A stretch of DNA of 64,000 nucleotides from Actinorhabdospora filicis (GCF_030269765.1 NZ_BSTX01000001.1:1371370-1435369), one strand, 5' to 3'; positions 18,894 through 27,209 are shown, counted from the stretch's first letter. Notes: generated by a model from the sequence alone, not told the origin. Numbers and translations: made by a program.

Positions 18894-19809
18894 AGCGGAT
18901 CCTCGGGTCGAGCACGGCGTAGAGCACGTCGACGATCAGGTTCATGACGAGGTAGACGATGACGAGAAGGCTGACGATCGTCACGACCGTCGGGCCGTCC
19001 TCCAGGTTGATGGCCTTGGCGAGTTCGAAGCCGATGCCGGGGATGTTGAAGATCTTCTCGGTGACGATGGCGCCGCCCATGAGGCCGCCGAGCTCGATGC
19101 CGAGGAACGTGATGACCGGGATGAGGGAGTTGCGCAGGACGTGGACGCCGACCACGCGCAGCCGCTTGAGGCCCTTGGCCTTGGCGGTGCGGACGTAGTC
19201 GGCGCGCAGGTTCTCGCTCACCGAGCCGCGCGTCAATCGCACCGCCGTGGCCAGTGACAGTGAGCCGAGCACGATGGCCGGCACCAGATAGGCCGACAAT
19301 GTCCCGGCGCCGCCGACGTTGGTCACCCACAGGCCGTACATCGAGCCGATCATCGCCAGCGTCGAGCCGATGACGAAGACGGGGATGGAGATGATGACCA
19401 GGGTCAGCAGCAGGACGGTGGTGTCGAAGACCCCGCCGCGCTTCATGGCCACCCACACCCCGAGCGGGATGCCGACGACGACCACGAAGATGAAGGCCAG
19501 GAACGCCAGCCGCAGCGTGTAGGGCCAGGCCGACAGGACCAGGTCGGCGATGTCGCGGTTGGACAGGTTGTTGCCCAGGTCGAAGCTGAGCAGGCCCTTC
19601 ATGTAGTAGAAGTACTGCACGATGAAGGGCTGGTCGAGGTGGAACTGCTCGGTGAGCGCGGCCCGCACCGAGGGGCTCATCGGTTTCTCACCTGCCAGCG
19701 CCGCCAGCGGGTCCCCGCTCGCGGCGAACATGAGCCAGTACACCAGCAGCGTGGTGCCGAAGAAGGCCAGCACCATCTGTAGCAACCGGCGGATGATGTA
19801 GCGGAACAT
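18886..19809 (-). CDS. oppB: Oligopeptide/dipeptide ABC transporter permease (OppB-like)
   Basis: A 307-residue permease beginning MFRYIIRRLLQMVLAFFGTT, the usual OppB opening with helix 1 close to the N-terminus. About six membrane segments follow. The EAA coupling loop reads KAKGLKRLRVVGVHVLRNSL. Between helices 1 and 2 lies the extracytoplasmic region with EQFHLDQPFIVQYFYYMKGLL. The ATG (complement of 19807-19809) has no strong ribosome site, which fits lower translation than the binding protein upstream. A large hairpin in the 113-bp gap between oppA and oppB may reduce read-through and so set stoichiometry. Confidence 0.94.
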   Translation of the reverse strand: MFRYIIRRLLQMVLAFFGTTLLVYWLMFAASGDPLAALAGEKPMSPSVRAALTEQFHLDQPFIVQYFYYMKGLLSFDLGNNLSNRDIADLVLSAWPYTLRLAFLAFIFVVVVGIPLGVWVAMKRGGVFDTTVLLLTLVIISIPVFVIGSTLAMIGSMYGLWVTNVGGAGTLSAYLVPAIVLGSLSLATAVRLTRGSVSENLRADYVRTAKAKGLKRLRVVGVHVLRNSLIPVITFLGIELGGLMGGAIVTEKIFNIPGIGFELAKAINLEDGPTVVTIVSLLVIVYLVMNLIVDVLYAVLDPRIRYE

Positions 19810-19880
19810 CGCTCAAGCCCCTCACGGCCCGGCGCGGCCGGGCCCTTTCCGCGTATGCCCTCAGGTCAGGGTGGGTGGGT

Positions 19881-19918
19881 GAACGGCCGGAGTCGATCCC
19901 CATCGACTCCGGCCGTTC
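19881..19918 (-). terminator. Strong hairpin between oppA and oppB (attenuator)
   Basis: A 17-bp perfect stem (GAACGGCCGGAGTCGAT and its complement at 19902-19918) with a CCCC loop begins just past the oppA stop. There is no U-run. It probably stabilises oppA mRNA or gives partial termination, a common device for making excess binding protein. Confidence 0.65.
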
Positions 19919-19922
19919 GCGC

Positions 19923-21524
19923 TTACTTGGTCTCCAGCGCCAGCAGGTCGAGCTCGTAGAAGAGGTCGATGGTGACGTTCTTGACCTTGTCGGAGTAGCC
20001 GAAGTTGTTGCGGCCGAAGCGCATCGGCAGCAGCGGCAGCTTCTCGGCGAGGATGCTCTCGGCGGCCTGGAAGTGCGGGATCGCGGCGTTGTTGTCGGCG
20101 GCCGCGAAGCCCTGGGCCAGGTCCTCGTCGAAGGTCTTGTCGCAGAAGCCGGAGTAGTTCGGCTGCGGGGCCGCGTCGCAGGAGTAGAGCGGCTCCAGGT
20201 AGTTGTCCATCGTCGGGTAGTCCGGGATCCAGCCCTGCCGGAACATGCCGACCGCCTCCTTCTTGGACAGCGAGGTCAGCAGGTCGGCGAACTTCGGCAC
20301 CGGGTTGCCGGTGCAGGTGATGCCGAGGTTGGTGGCCAGCTGGTTGCAGGTGGCGTCGATCCACTCCTTGTGGCCGCCGTCGGCGTTGTAGCTGATCTTC
20401 AGGCTGTTGTTCGGCAGCCCGCCGGACTCGGTGTAGAGCGCCTTGGCCGCGGTCGGGTTGTAGTTGCACCACTCGCCGCAGGTGTTGTCGCGGGCCCCCG
20501 GGAACTGCGGGGACACCCACGAGCGGGCCGAGACGGCGGAGTTGGCGAAGACCGTCTGCACGATCGCGTCCCGGTCGATGGCCATCGAGATCGCCCGGCG
20601 CACGCCGACGTTCTCGAAGTCCTTCTGGTACACCGGGAACGCCAGGCCCTGGAAGGAGCCGGACGGGGTCTGGCCGTAGCGGTCGCCCAGGTCCTTCTTG
20701 GCGTTGGCGATCTGCTGTGTCGGAATCGTCTTCACGACGTCGAGGTTTCCGCCGACCACGTCGTTGTACTGAGCGCCCGCGTCCTGGTAGATCTTGAAGT
20801 CGACACCCTTGACCTTCGGCTTGGTGCCCGTGTAGCCGTCCCAGGCCTCGACCTGGATCAGCTGGTCGTGCTGCCAGTTGCCCTTCATCTTGAAGGGCCC
20901 GTTGCCGATGGGCGAGTTCTGGAACGCGGCCGGGTCGTTGAACGCGACCGACGGCAGCGGCATGAAGTTGGTGTAACCGAGGGTGGTCATGAACCCGGAG
21001 TAGGGCGCCGACAGCGTCACCTTGAAGGTGAGGTCGTCGACCTTCTGCAAGCCCGAGAGGGTCTTGGTGGCCGGGGTCGACCCGTCGGTGGGGTTGATGG
21101 CGGCGTAGCCATCGATCTTGGAGTAGTAGGAGTTCAGGTCCTGCGCGTTGGGACCGTAGGCGCCGTAGTTCCAGGCGTTGATGTAGGAGTCGGAGGTGAC
21201 CTTCTCGCCGTTGTGGAAGGTGTAGCCGTCCTTGAGCTTGATGGTCCAGACCTTGTTGCCCTCGCTGGGCGTGACCGATTCGGCCGCGGCCAGCTCGGTC
21301 TCCAGGTTGTCGTTGTAGCGCACCAGCGGGGTATAGAGAGCCATGATCACCTGATGGCCCTCCGTCTCACCGACGGAGGTCACGAACAGGCTCTTGGGTT
21401 CGCCGATACCGACGCTGATCACCCCGTCGCCGCCACCACCACTGGACCCTCCGCCGCACCCCGCGAGCGCCGCCGCCGTCAGCGGCAGGACCGCGAGGGC
21501 GCACCACACCGCGCGCTTCTTCAT
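19923..21524 (-). CDS. oppA: Oligopeptide/dipeptide-binding lipoprotein (OppA/DppA-like)
   Basis: A 533-residue extracytoplasmic solute-binding protein of the SBP family 5 type. The N-terminus MKKRAVWCALAVL ends in a lipobox LAGC with Cys23, so the mature protein is a lipoprotein held at the outer face of the membrane. A Gly/Ser spacer (GGGSSGGGGDG) follows the Cys. The SBP_5 domain covers about residues 40-525, with VWTIKLKDGYTFHNGEKVTS as the characteristic motif. It presents peptides, or possibly another small solute, to the OppBC channel; ligand identity cannot be read directly. It heads the five-gene minus-strand operon. Confidence 0.94.
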   Translation of the reverse strand: MKKRAVWCALAVLPLTAAALAGCGGGSSGGGGDGVISVGIGEPKSLFVTSVGETEGHQVIMALYTPLVRYNDNLETELAAAESVTPSEGNKVWTIKLKDGYTFHNGEKVTSDSYINAWNYGAYGPNAQDLNSYYSKIDGYAAINPTDGSTPATKTLSGLQKVDDLTFKVTLSAPYSGFMTTLGYTNFMPLPSVAFNDPAAFQNSPIGNGPFKMKGNWQHDQLIQVEAWDGYTGTKPKVKGVDFKIYQDAGAQYNDVVGGNLDVVKTIPTQQIANAKKDLGDRYGQTPSGSFQGLAFPVYQKDFENVGVRRAISMAIDRDAIVQTVFANSAVSARSWVSPQFPGARDNTCGEWCNYNPTAAKALYTESGGLPNNSLKISYNADGGHKEWIDATCNQLATNLGITCTGNPVPKFADLLTSLSKKEAVGMFRQGWIPDYPTMDNYLEPLYSCDAAPQPNYSGFCDKTFDEDLAQGFAAADNNAAIPHFQAAESILAEKLPLLPMRFGRNNFGYSDKVKNVTIDLFYELDLLALETK

Positions 21525-21634
21525 CGCATCTCCTCTGCCTCAACTACCCGCGGGGCCGCCGCCCTTACGGCGCCGACCCACGTCACATTGGCCACCATAC
21601 GCGCAGATTTTGGAGAAATAGGTCATTCGTCCAC

Positions 21635-21640
21635 TAGATA
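21635..21640 (+). promoter_or_regulatory. -10-like TAGATA before antiporter gene
   Basis: TAGATA ends ten bases before the ATG at 21651. TTGGAG at 21610-21615 is a possible -35 with a slightly long 19-base spacer. There is no ribosome site between, so the transcript is probably leaderless or nearly so. Confidence 0.45.
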
Positions 21641-21650
21641 GGGTCATGGC

Positions 21651-23228
21651 ATGTCCCAGTACCTGACCGTCCTCGGCATCGTCATCGTCGTGATCGCCGT
21701 CTACGCGGCCTCGCGGCGCCTGGGCATCCTGGCCCCCATTCCCCTCATGATCGTCGGAGTGATCCTGGGACTCACCCCGTGGATCGCCACGCCCGCCCTC
21801 GACCCCGACCTGATCCTCTTCGGGATCCTGCCGCCGCTGCTGTTCGTGGCCGCGCAGGAGTTCTCGGTGCCCGCCTTCCGCCTGCACATGCGGCCGATCC
21901 TGCTGCTGGCGGTCGGGCTGGTCATCTTCACGTCCCTGGCCGTGGGCTTCGCCCTCCACGCGGTCATGCCGTCCATCCCCCTGTCGGCGGCCCTCGCGCT
22001 CGGCGCGGTCGTCGGCCCGCCCGACGCGGTCTCCGCCATCGCCGTCGCCCGCCGCCTCGGGCTGCCCCGCAAGCTCGTCACGATCCTGGAGGGCGAGAGC
22101 CTCCTCAACGACGCCACCGCGCTGGTCCTGCTGCGCGTGGCCGTGGCCGCCGCCGTCGGCGAGGCCGTCGGCATCGGCGGCATCGCGCTCACCGCCGTCC
22201 AGTCGGCCGGCGGCGGTCTCCTCGTCGGCCTCGTCGCCGCCGTGGTGATGACGTTCCTGCACCGCCGGACGCTCTACCCGCTGCTGGACAACGCGCTGTC
22301 GCTCATCACGCCGTTCGTCGCCTACTACGCCGCCGAGCTCATCCACGGCTCCGGTGTCGTCGCGGTGGTCGTCACCGGCCTCTACGTGGGCCACCGCCTG
22401 CCGACGATGATGTCGGCGGCCTCGCGCCTGCAGATGGCGGCGTTCTGGAAAATGGTCGTGTTCATGCTCGAAGGCGCGGTGTTCGTGCTGGTCGGCATGC
22501 ACGTCAACTTCATCGTCCACGACCTGACCGAGCCCATCGAGGTCATCGTCGGACTGTCGGCGCTGGTGGTCGGCATCGTCATCGCCGCCCGCTTCGTGTG
22601 GATCATCCCCGCCTTCTACACGACCAGGCTCTTCCCGAGCCGGGAACGCGACCGGGACTCACTCGTCCAGCCGATCGTGCTGTCCTGGGCGGGCATGCGC
22701 GGCGCGATCACCCTCGCCGCCGCGCTGACCCTCCCGCTGTACCTCTCGGACGGGTCGACGCCCTTCCCGCACCGGACCCTGCTCATCTGGCTGGCCTTCG
22801 TCACCATCGTCGTCACCCTGCTGCTCCAGGGCACGACCCTGCCGGTACTGGTCCGCAAGCTCAAGATCAAACGCGACGACTCCAAGGCCGACGCGCTCGC
22901 CGAGGCCTCCGTCCAGCACGAGGCGACACGGGCGGCGCTCGTCCGGCTCGAACAGGAGATCACCGAGCACCCGGCCCCCACCGAGGTCGTGCAGCGCCTG
23001 CGCCAGGGCGCCCAGATCCGGGCGAACCACGCCTGGGAGCGCCTCGGCCCCGCCGACGTGGAGACCCCCTCCGACGCCTTCCGCCGCCTGCGCCACGCGA
23101 TGCTCGACACCGAGCGCGGCGTCTTCGTGTCCGCCCGCGACGAGGGCCGCATCCCCGATGAGGTCCTCACCCGCGTCCAGCGCGACATGGACCTGGAGGA
23201 GTCTCTCCTGGGGCGCGAGCACGGCTGA
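21651..23228 (+). CDS. CPA1-family Na+/H+ antiporter (NhaP/NHE-like)
   Basis: A 525-residue antiporter predicted to exchange Na+ (or K+) for H+ across the cytoplasmic membrane in pH and salt homeostasis. About twelve hydrophobic helices occupy residues 1-395. Ion-binding landmarks are GPPDAVSAIAVARRL and EGESLLNDATALVLL, the Asn-Asp pair typical of electroneutral CPA1 exchangers, plus SWAGMRGAITLAAAL late in the domain. A soluble tail of about 130 residues (KIKRDDSKADALAEASVQHE onward) is helical and charged and probably regulatory. The ATG at 21651 is used; an ATG five bases upstream is out of frame. The next gene, a zinc finger, starts 17 bp after the stop but seems to have its own -10 element. 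Confidence 0.92.
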   Translation: MSQYLTVLGIVIVVIAVYAASRRLGILAPIPLMIVGVILGLTPWIATPALDPDLILFGILPPLLFVAAQEFSVPAFRLHMRPILLLAVGLVIFTSLAVGFALHAVMPSIPLSAALALGAVVGPPDAVSAIAVARRLGLPRKLVTILEGESLLNDATALVLLRVAVAAAVGEAVGIGGIALTAVQSAGGGLLVGLVAAVVMTFLHRRTLYPLLDNALSLITPFVAYYAAELIHGSGVVAVVVTGLYVGHRLPTMMSAASRLQMAAFWKMVVFMLEGAVFVLVGMHVNFIVHDLTEPIEVIVGLSALVVGIVIAARFVWIIPAFYTTRLFPSRERDRDSLVQPIVLSWAGMRGAITLAAALTLPLYLSDGSTPFPHRTLLIWLAFVTIVVTLLLQGTTLPVLVRKLKIKRDDSKADALAEASVQHEATRAALVRLEQEITEHPAPTEVVQRLRQGAQIRANHAWERLGPADVETPSDAFRRLRHAMLDTERGVFVSARDEGRIPDEVLTRVQRDMDLEESLLGREHG

Positions 23229-23232
23229 CCGC

Positions 23233-23238
23233 TAACGT
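23233..23238 (+). promoter_or_regulatory. -10-like TAACGT before zinc-finger gene
   Basis: TAACGT ends seven bases before the ATG at 23246, with no ribosome site in between. This is consistent with leaderless transcription starting at or next to the start codon. Confidence 0.45.
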
Positions 23239-23245
23239 GATCAAT

Positions 23246-23503
23246 ATGAGCTGCGCCCATCTTTCGGAAGCGGTGGACCACCCCGTCCCCGCCGAGCTGT
23301 CCTGCGCCCGTTGCCTCGACGAGGGCAACCACGACTGGGTGCACCTGCGCATGTGCCTGACCTGCGGAAACGTCGCCTGCTGCGACTCCACCCCCCACCA
23401 GCACGCCACTGCGCACTACAAGGAGAGCGGGCACCCGGTCATGCGCTCGGTCGAACCCGGCGAGATCTGGCGCTGGTGCTACACCGACGAGGCCCTCGGA
23501 TAG
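23246..23503 (+). CDS. UBP-type zinc-finger protein
   Basis: An 85-residue protein made almost wholly of a UBP/HIT-like zinc finger. Metal ligands visible in order are Cys3 and His5, Cys20 and Cys23 (CARC), Cys37 and Cys40 (CLTC), Cys45/46, His51 and His53, His57 and His63 (HPVMRSVEPGEIWRW). In eukaryotic deubiquitinases this fold grips the free Gly-Gly tail of ubiquitin; small bacterial versions exist but their ligand is not established. GTG nine bases upstream is an alternative start, but the ATG fits the -10 spacing. It lies between the antiporter and a terminator shared with the convergent HisN-like gene. No catalytic domain is attached. Confidence 0.85.
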   Translation: MSCAHLSEAVDHPVPAELSCARCLDEGNHDWVHLRMCLTCGNVACCDSTPHQHATAHYKESGHPVMRSVEPGEIWRWCYTDEALG

Positions 23504-23517
23504 CGACCGGCACACGA

Positions 23518-23548
23518 ACGGCCGGGCTCGACGATCGAGCCCGGCCGT
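23518..23548. terminator. Bidirectional hairpin terminator
   Basis: A 14-bp perfect stem (ACGGCCGGGCTCGA and its complement) with a 3-base loop lies between the convergent zinc-finger and HisN-like genes. Confidence 0.75.
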
Positions 23549-23561
23549 CCGGTTCGTCAGA

Positions 23562-24386
23562 TCAGAGCGCCGCCGCGATGACCCGCAGCACCTCGTCGTG
23601 CACCTTCCCGTTCGTGTAAACCCCCGCGCCGGTGTCGACCCGCGTCCCACCCTCCAGGTCACTGAACCGCCCACCGGCCCCCGTCACGATCGGCACGATC
23701 GCCGCGTGATCCCACGGCCCCCCACCGAGCAGCACATAAGCGTCCAGCAACCCCTCGGCCACCATCAACCCCCCGTGCACGTTCCCCGTGGCCTCCCGCA
23801 GCGAACCCCCCTCATCGGCCGTCGGCCGCACCGTCGCCACCCGCTCCGACAGCGCCTCCCACACCCGCCGCTGCGACTCGTTCAGCCGCTTGCCCACCGG
23901 CCACATCCCCATCCGGACCTCGGCGAGCCCATCGACGTCGGTCACCCCCAACCGCACCGCCGACCCCCCATTGGGCGCCACCCACGCGCCCTCCTCCGAA
24001 GCCCACCACCGCTTGTCCAGGGCCGGCGCCGAAGCCAACCCCACCGTCACGGTCTCCCCCACCCGCAACCCGATGAGCGTGCTCCACGCGGACTTCCCGG
24101 AGGCGAAGTGCGCGGTCCCGTCGATCGGATCGATGATCCAGTACCGCGAACCGATCGCACCCGTGTCGTCCGCGTCCGAGCCGTACTCCTCCCCGATCAC
24201 CCGATCGGCGGGCGCGGCAGAAGCCAGCTCGGCGCGAAGCACCCGTTCGATCTCCTTGTCGGCGGCGGTGACGATCGACCCGTCCGCCTTCGTCTCGGCC
24301 CCGAGCGCATCGGAACGGAAGTAACGCATGGAGATCGGGTCGGCGAGATCGGCGAGACGGCGTGCGAGGGCGAGATCGTCGGTCAT
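23562..24386 (-). CDS. hisN: Inositol-monophosphatase family phosphatase, probably histidinol-phosphatase
   Basis: A 274-residue Mg2+-dependent phosphatase of the IMPase superfamily. Motifs are DKEIERVLR, VIGEEYG (metal-binding Glu pair), WIIDPIDGTAHF (the WxxDPxDGT signature) and GPWDHAAIVPIVTGAGG near the C-terminus. Length and motif spacing fit the actinobacterial HisN branch that dephosphorylates L-histidinol phosphate, but IMPase or fructose-bisphosphatase activity cannot be excluded from sequence. The ATG (complement of 24384-24386) has no ribosome site. A TACACT hexamer six bases before it suggests leaderless transcription. No other his gene is in the window. Confidence 0.84.
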   Translation of the reverse strand: MTDDLALARRLADLADPISMRYFRSDALGAETKADGSIVTAADKEIERVLRAELASAAPADRVIGEEYGSDADDTGAIGSRYWIIDPIDGTAHFASGKSAWSTLIGLRVGETVTVGLASAPALDKRWWASEEGAWVAPNGGSAVRLGVTDVDGLAEVRMGMWPVGKRLNESQRRVWEALSERVATVRPTADEGGSLREATGNVHGGLMVAEGLLDAYVLLGGGPWDHAAIVPIVTGAGGRFSDLEGGTRVDTGAGVYTNGKVHDEVLRVIAAAL

Positions 24387-24392
24387 GGGGTG

Positions 24393-24398
24393 AGTGTA
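24393..24398 (-). promoter_or_regulatory. -10-like TACACT before hisN-like gene
   Basis: On the minus strand TACACT ends six bases before the ATG, with only CACCCC between. A leaderless start is likely. Confidence 0.4.
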
Positions 24399-24596
24399 GG
24401 GGGATGGGGTTACGCGCTCGGGGATTAGCGGTATGCGGGAAGGGTGAGGAAAGAGCTAGAGGACCGGTTGTTCTGAGCCCAACTGAGACGGTCAGCAGCC
24501 CGCAGAACAGACGGCAACCCAAGACCAGCCCGTGCGAAAACAGCGACCCGGGATAGGAGAGGTGGATCCTCCGTCGGTCGGCCGGGATGGGCCTTG

Positions 24597-24659
24597 GAAC
24601 GAGGGTTCTGGGGGTGTCAAGACAGCTCTTCCGTCTTGACACCCCCAGGTTCCTCGTTC
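24597..24659. other. Long 27-bp imperfect inverted repeat (hairpin)
   Basis: Left arm 24597-24623 and right arm 24633-24659 are complementary over 27 bases apart from a central 3-base mismatch (GTT against AAC). The innermost 16 bp, CTGGGGGTGTCAAGAC, is perfect, and the loop is 9 bases. It stands alone, far from any gene end, inside the 866-bp gene-free interval 24387-25252. It could be a structured-RNA element, a regulator site or a relic of a mobile element. Confidence 0.8.
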
Positions 24660-24757
24660 ACCGTCACGACAGCCGGCCAGAGGAGGAGACGCCTCCCGAG
24701 AGAGGCCCAGGTCCAGGACAGCGTCCTGGTCGGGGACGAGGGCTGAAAGCCCAGGCC

Positions 24758-24837
24758 AGACGGCGACCGTGTCATAGCGCCGATGCAGGGAATCGAAAGT
24801 GGCCGATCCGTGGGGGGAGACGGCGACGGTGTCATAG
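24758..24837. repeat. 60-bp-spaced direct repeat
   Basis: AGACGGCGACCGTGTCATAG at 24758-24777 recurs with one change at 24818-24837. A second pair, GGCCGATCCGTGGGG and GGACGATCCGCGGGG, follows at similar spacing (about 24801 and 24865), so the repeat unit is about 60-65 bp. No coding role is evident. Confidence 0.65.
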
Positions 24838-25025
24838 CCGCAACGCCGTGGATGCATAGCGGGCGGACGATCCGCGGGGCGATAGACGAGAAGCACCGAG
24901 GGCCGAGCAGGCGTCGGGAACACACGACCCCCGGCCTGGAGACGGCTACGAAGACCGGGTGAAACGGCCTCGGGTGACGGGGAAAGGCTGCACCGGGGAC
25001 GGCCCCCGCGCGTGCTAGGGAGGCT

Positions 25026-25135
25026 GGCGGCGGGGCGGGGCGGGGCGGGGCGGGGCGGGGCAGGGCGGGGCGGGGCAGGGCGGGGCAGGGCGGGGCAGGG
25101 CGGGGCAGGGCGGGGCGGCGCGGGCCGGGGCAGGG
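25026..25135 (+). repeat. CGGGG/CAGGG pentamer tract (G-quadruplex-prone)
   Basis: About 20 near-perfect tandem copies of a 5-base unit, CGGGG with interspersed CAGGG, run through this stretch. Every copy supplies a run of 3-4 Gs, far more than four-stranded folding needs. From about 25176 to 25252 the plus strand becomes C-rich, so G-runs switch to the other strand immediately before folD. The rest of 24860-25252 holds no credible gene; open frames there are translated low-complexity sequence. Confidence 0.85.
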
Positions 25136-25252
25136 CGCAGCGAGGCAAGGCAGCGCGCAGCAAGGCGACGCAAAGCCCAGCCCAGCCCCCCACCCCCACC
25201 AACCCACCCCAGACCAACCCCCTCCCCCCACCCCCCATGCGAAAATCCCCCC

Positions 25253-26110
25253 ATGCAGCTACTCGACGGCAAGGCCACCGCCGCCGCCATCAAGGAAGAA
25301 CTCGCCATCCGGGTCAAGTCCCTCGCCACCAAGGGCCTCACCCCCGGCCTGGCCACCGTCCTGGTCGGCGACGACCCCGCCTCGAAGGTCTACGTCGCCT
25401 CCAAGCACCGCGACTGCGCCGCCGTCGGCATCCACTCGGTCCAGAAGGAACTCCCGGCCGACGCCTCCTTCGCGCAGGTCGCCGAGGTCATCGACGAGCT
25501 GAACCACGATGACGCGATCCACGGCTACATCGTCCAGTTGCCGCTCCCGGCGGGGATCTCGCAGCAGGCCGTTCTGGAGCGCATCGATCCCGACAAGGAC
25601 GCCGACGGCCTGCACCCGGTGAGCCTGGGCCGCCTGGTGCTGGGCGAGAAGGGCGCGCTGCCGTGCACGCCGCGGGGCATCGTGGAGCTCCTGCGCCGCT
25701 ATGACGTGCCACTGAACGGCGCGGAGGTCGTGGTGATCGGCCGTGGCATCACGGTGGGCCGCCCGCTGGGGCTGCTGCTGACGCGCCGCAGCGAGAACGC
25801 GACGGTCACGCTGTGCCACACGGGTACGCGGGACCTGAAGGCGCACACCCAGAACGCCGACGTCATCGTCGTCGCGGCGGGTGTGGCGGGGCTGCTGACG
25901 GCGGACATGGTGCGGCCGGGCGCGGCGGTGCTGGACGTCGGCGTCACGCGTGAGGTGGGCGCGAACGGGAAGGCGGTCATCCTCGGTGACGTGGCCCCGG
26001 AGGTCGCGGCCGTGGCCGGGCATTTCGCGCCGATGCCGGGCGGTGTGGGCCCTATGACGCGCGCGATGCTGCTGACGAACGTCGTCGAGCGGGCCGAGCA
26101 GCTCGCCTGA
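25253..26110 (+). CDS. folD: Methylenetetrahydrofolate dehydrogenase/cyclohydrolase
   Basis: FolD interconverts 5,10-methylene-THF and 10-formyl-THF with NADP, feeding one-carbon units to purine synthesis (PurN, PurH) and methionine initiation. The 285-residue length is normal. Visible landmarks are [14 protein letters not shown] with the catalytic Lys, [20 protein letters not shown], the Rossmann turn [14 protein letters not shown], and [14 protein letters not shown] near the end. The ATG at 25253 has no ribosome site: the preceding bases are C-runs with GAAAAT at 25241-25246, a possible -10 for a leaderless message. It follows a remarkable G-rich/C-rich repeat tract. mdh starts 93 bp downstream with its own ribosome site. 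Confidence 0.96.
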   Translation: MQLLDGKATAAAIKEELAIRVKSLATKGLTPGLATVLVGDDPASKVYVASKHRDCAAVGIHSVQKELPADASFAQVAEVIDELNHDDAIHGYIVQLPLPAGISQQAVLERIDPDKDADGLHPVSLGRLVLGEKGALPCTPRGIVELLRRYDVPLNGAEVVVIGRGITVGRPLGLLLTRRSENATVTLCHTGTRDLKAHTQNADVIVVAAGVAGLLTADMVRPGAAVLDVGVTREVGANGKAVILGDVAPEVAAVAGHFAPMPGGVGPMTRAMLLTNVVERAEQLA

Positions 26111-26203
26111 GACTTTTGTAACGGCGACCCGACACCATTTCACCTCCGGTGAGCGCGTAGGTTCGCCTTAACGACCTGTCAAGGACGCAAAGGAGCACCC
26201 AGA

Positions 26204-27154
26204 ATGGGCAAGAAGGTCACCGTCGTCGGCGCCGGTTTCTACGGCTCCACCACGGCGCAGCGGCTGGCCGAGTACGACGTCTTCGAGACCGTCGTGCTGG
26301 TGGACGTAGTCGAGGGCAAGCCGGAGGGCCTGGCCCTGGACCTGAACCAGTCGCGCCCGGTCGAGGGCTACGAGACCCTCGTCGTCGGCAAGACGGTGGG
26401 CTTCGACGGGTCGGGCTACGAGATCATCGAGGGCTCCGACGTCGTCATCATCACGGCCGGTTTCCCGCGCAAGCCGGGCATGAGCCGGATGGACCTGCTG
26501 GAGAAGAACGCCGGCATCGTCCGTCCCGTCGCCGAGAACGTCGCGAAGTACGCCCCGAACGCGGTCATCATCGTCGTCACCAACCCGCTCGACGAGATGA
26601 CGGCGCTGGCGCAGATCGCCGCCCAGTTCCCGAAGAACCGGGTCATGGGCCAGGCGGGCATGCTGGACACCGCGCGCTTCACGCACTTCGTGGCCGAGGC
26701 CACCGGCGCCAAGATCTCCGAGGTCAAGACCCTCACCCTCGGCTCGCACGGCGAGACGATGGTCCCGGTCCCCTCGGCCTGCTCGGTCAAGGGACAGCCG
26801 CTGTCCGAGGTGCTCCCGGCCGAGAAGATCGAGGAGCTCGTCGTGCGCACCCGCAACGGCGGCGCCGAGGTCGTGGCCCTCCTGAAGACCGGCTCGGCGT
26901 ACTACGCCCCGTCGGCCGCCGCCGCCCGCATGGCCAAGGCCGTCGCGGAGGACTCCGGCGCGGTCATGCCGGTCTGCGCGTGGGTGGACGGCGAGTACGG
27001 CATCGACGGCGTCTACCTGGGCGTCGAGGCCGAGCTGGGCGCCGAGGGCGTCCGCCGCGTGGTCGAGACGGACCTGACCGCCGAGGAGCTCGCCGGTCTC
27101 AAGGAGGCCGCCGAGGCCGTCCGCGCGAAGCAGAGCGACGTCGCGAGCATGTGA
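26204..27154 (+). CDS. mdh: Malate dehydrogenase, LDH-like type
   Basis: A 316-residue NAD-dependent malate dehydrogenase of the TCA cycle, from the lactate-dehydrogenase-like branch. The dinucleotide turn is VVGAGFYGSTTA (the common second Gly position is shifted), with Asp34 at the end of strand 2 indicating NAD rather than NADP. The substrate loop GFPRKPGMSR has Arg89 where LDH has Gln, which specifies malate. Catalytic Asp155 lies in MLDTAR and His182 in LGSHGETMVP. AAGGAG about 9 bases before the ATG is a strong ribosome site, and TAGGTT at 26158-26163 may be a -10. A textbook terminator follows. Another TCA enzyme, isocitrate dehydrogenase, is encoded at 43042. Confidence 0.95.
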   Translation: MGKKVTVVGAGFYGSTTAQRLAEYDVFETVVLVDVVEGKPEGLALDLNQSRPVEGYETLVVGKTVGFDGSGYEIIEGSDVVIITAGFPRKPGMSRMDLLEKNAGIVRPVAENVAKYAPNAVIIVVTNPLDEMTALAQIAAQFPKNRVMGQAGMLDTARFTHFVAEATGAKISEVKTLTLGSHGETMVPVPSACSVKGQPLSEVLPAEKIEELVVRTRNGGAEVVALLKTGSAYYAPSAAAARMAKAVAEDSGAVMPVCAWVDGEYGIDGVYLGVEAELGAEGVRRVVETDLTAEELAGLKEAAEAVRAKQSDVASM

Positions 27155-27178
27155 TGTGAGCTCGCGCAGAGCTTGAAG

Positions 27179-27209
27179 CGCCCTCCCGGTCCACCGGGAG
27201 GGCGTTTTT
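27179..27209 (+). terminator. Intrinsic terminator of mdh
   Basis: A 12-bp perfect stem CGCCCTCCCGGT / ACCGGGAGGGCG with a 2-base (effectively 4-base) loop is followed directly by TTTTT. Confidence 0.92.

Noticed and set aside
24492..25512. Several overlapping frames of 160-250 residues in the G-rich region
   Set aside because: They are translations of CGGGG/C-rich repeats (Gly-Ala-Arg or Pro-Ala-Arg strings) without ribosome sites; several run into folD.
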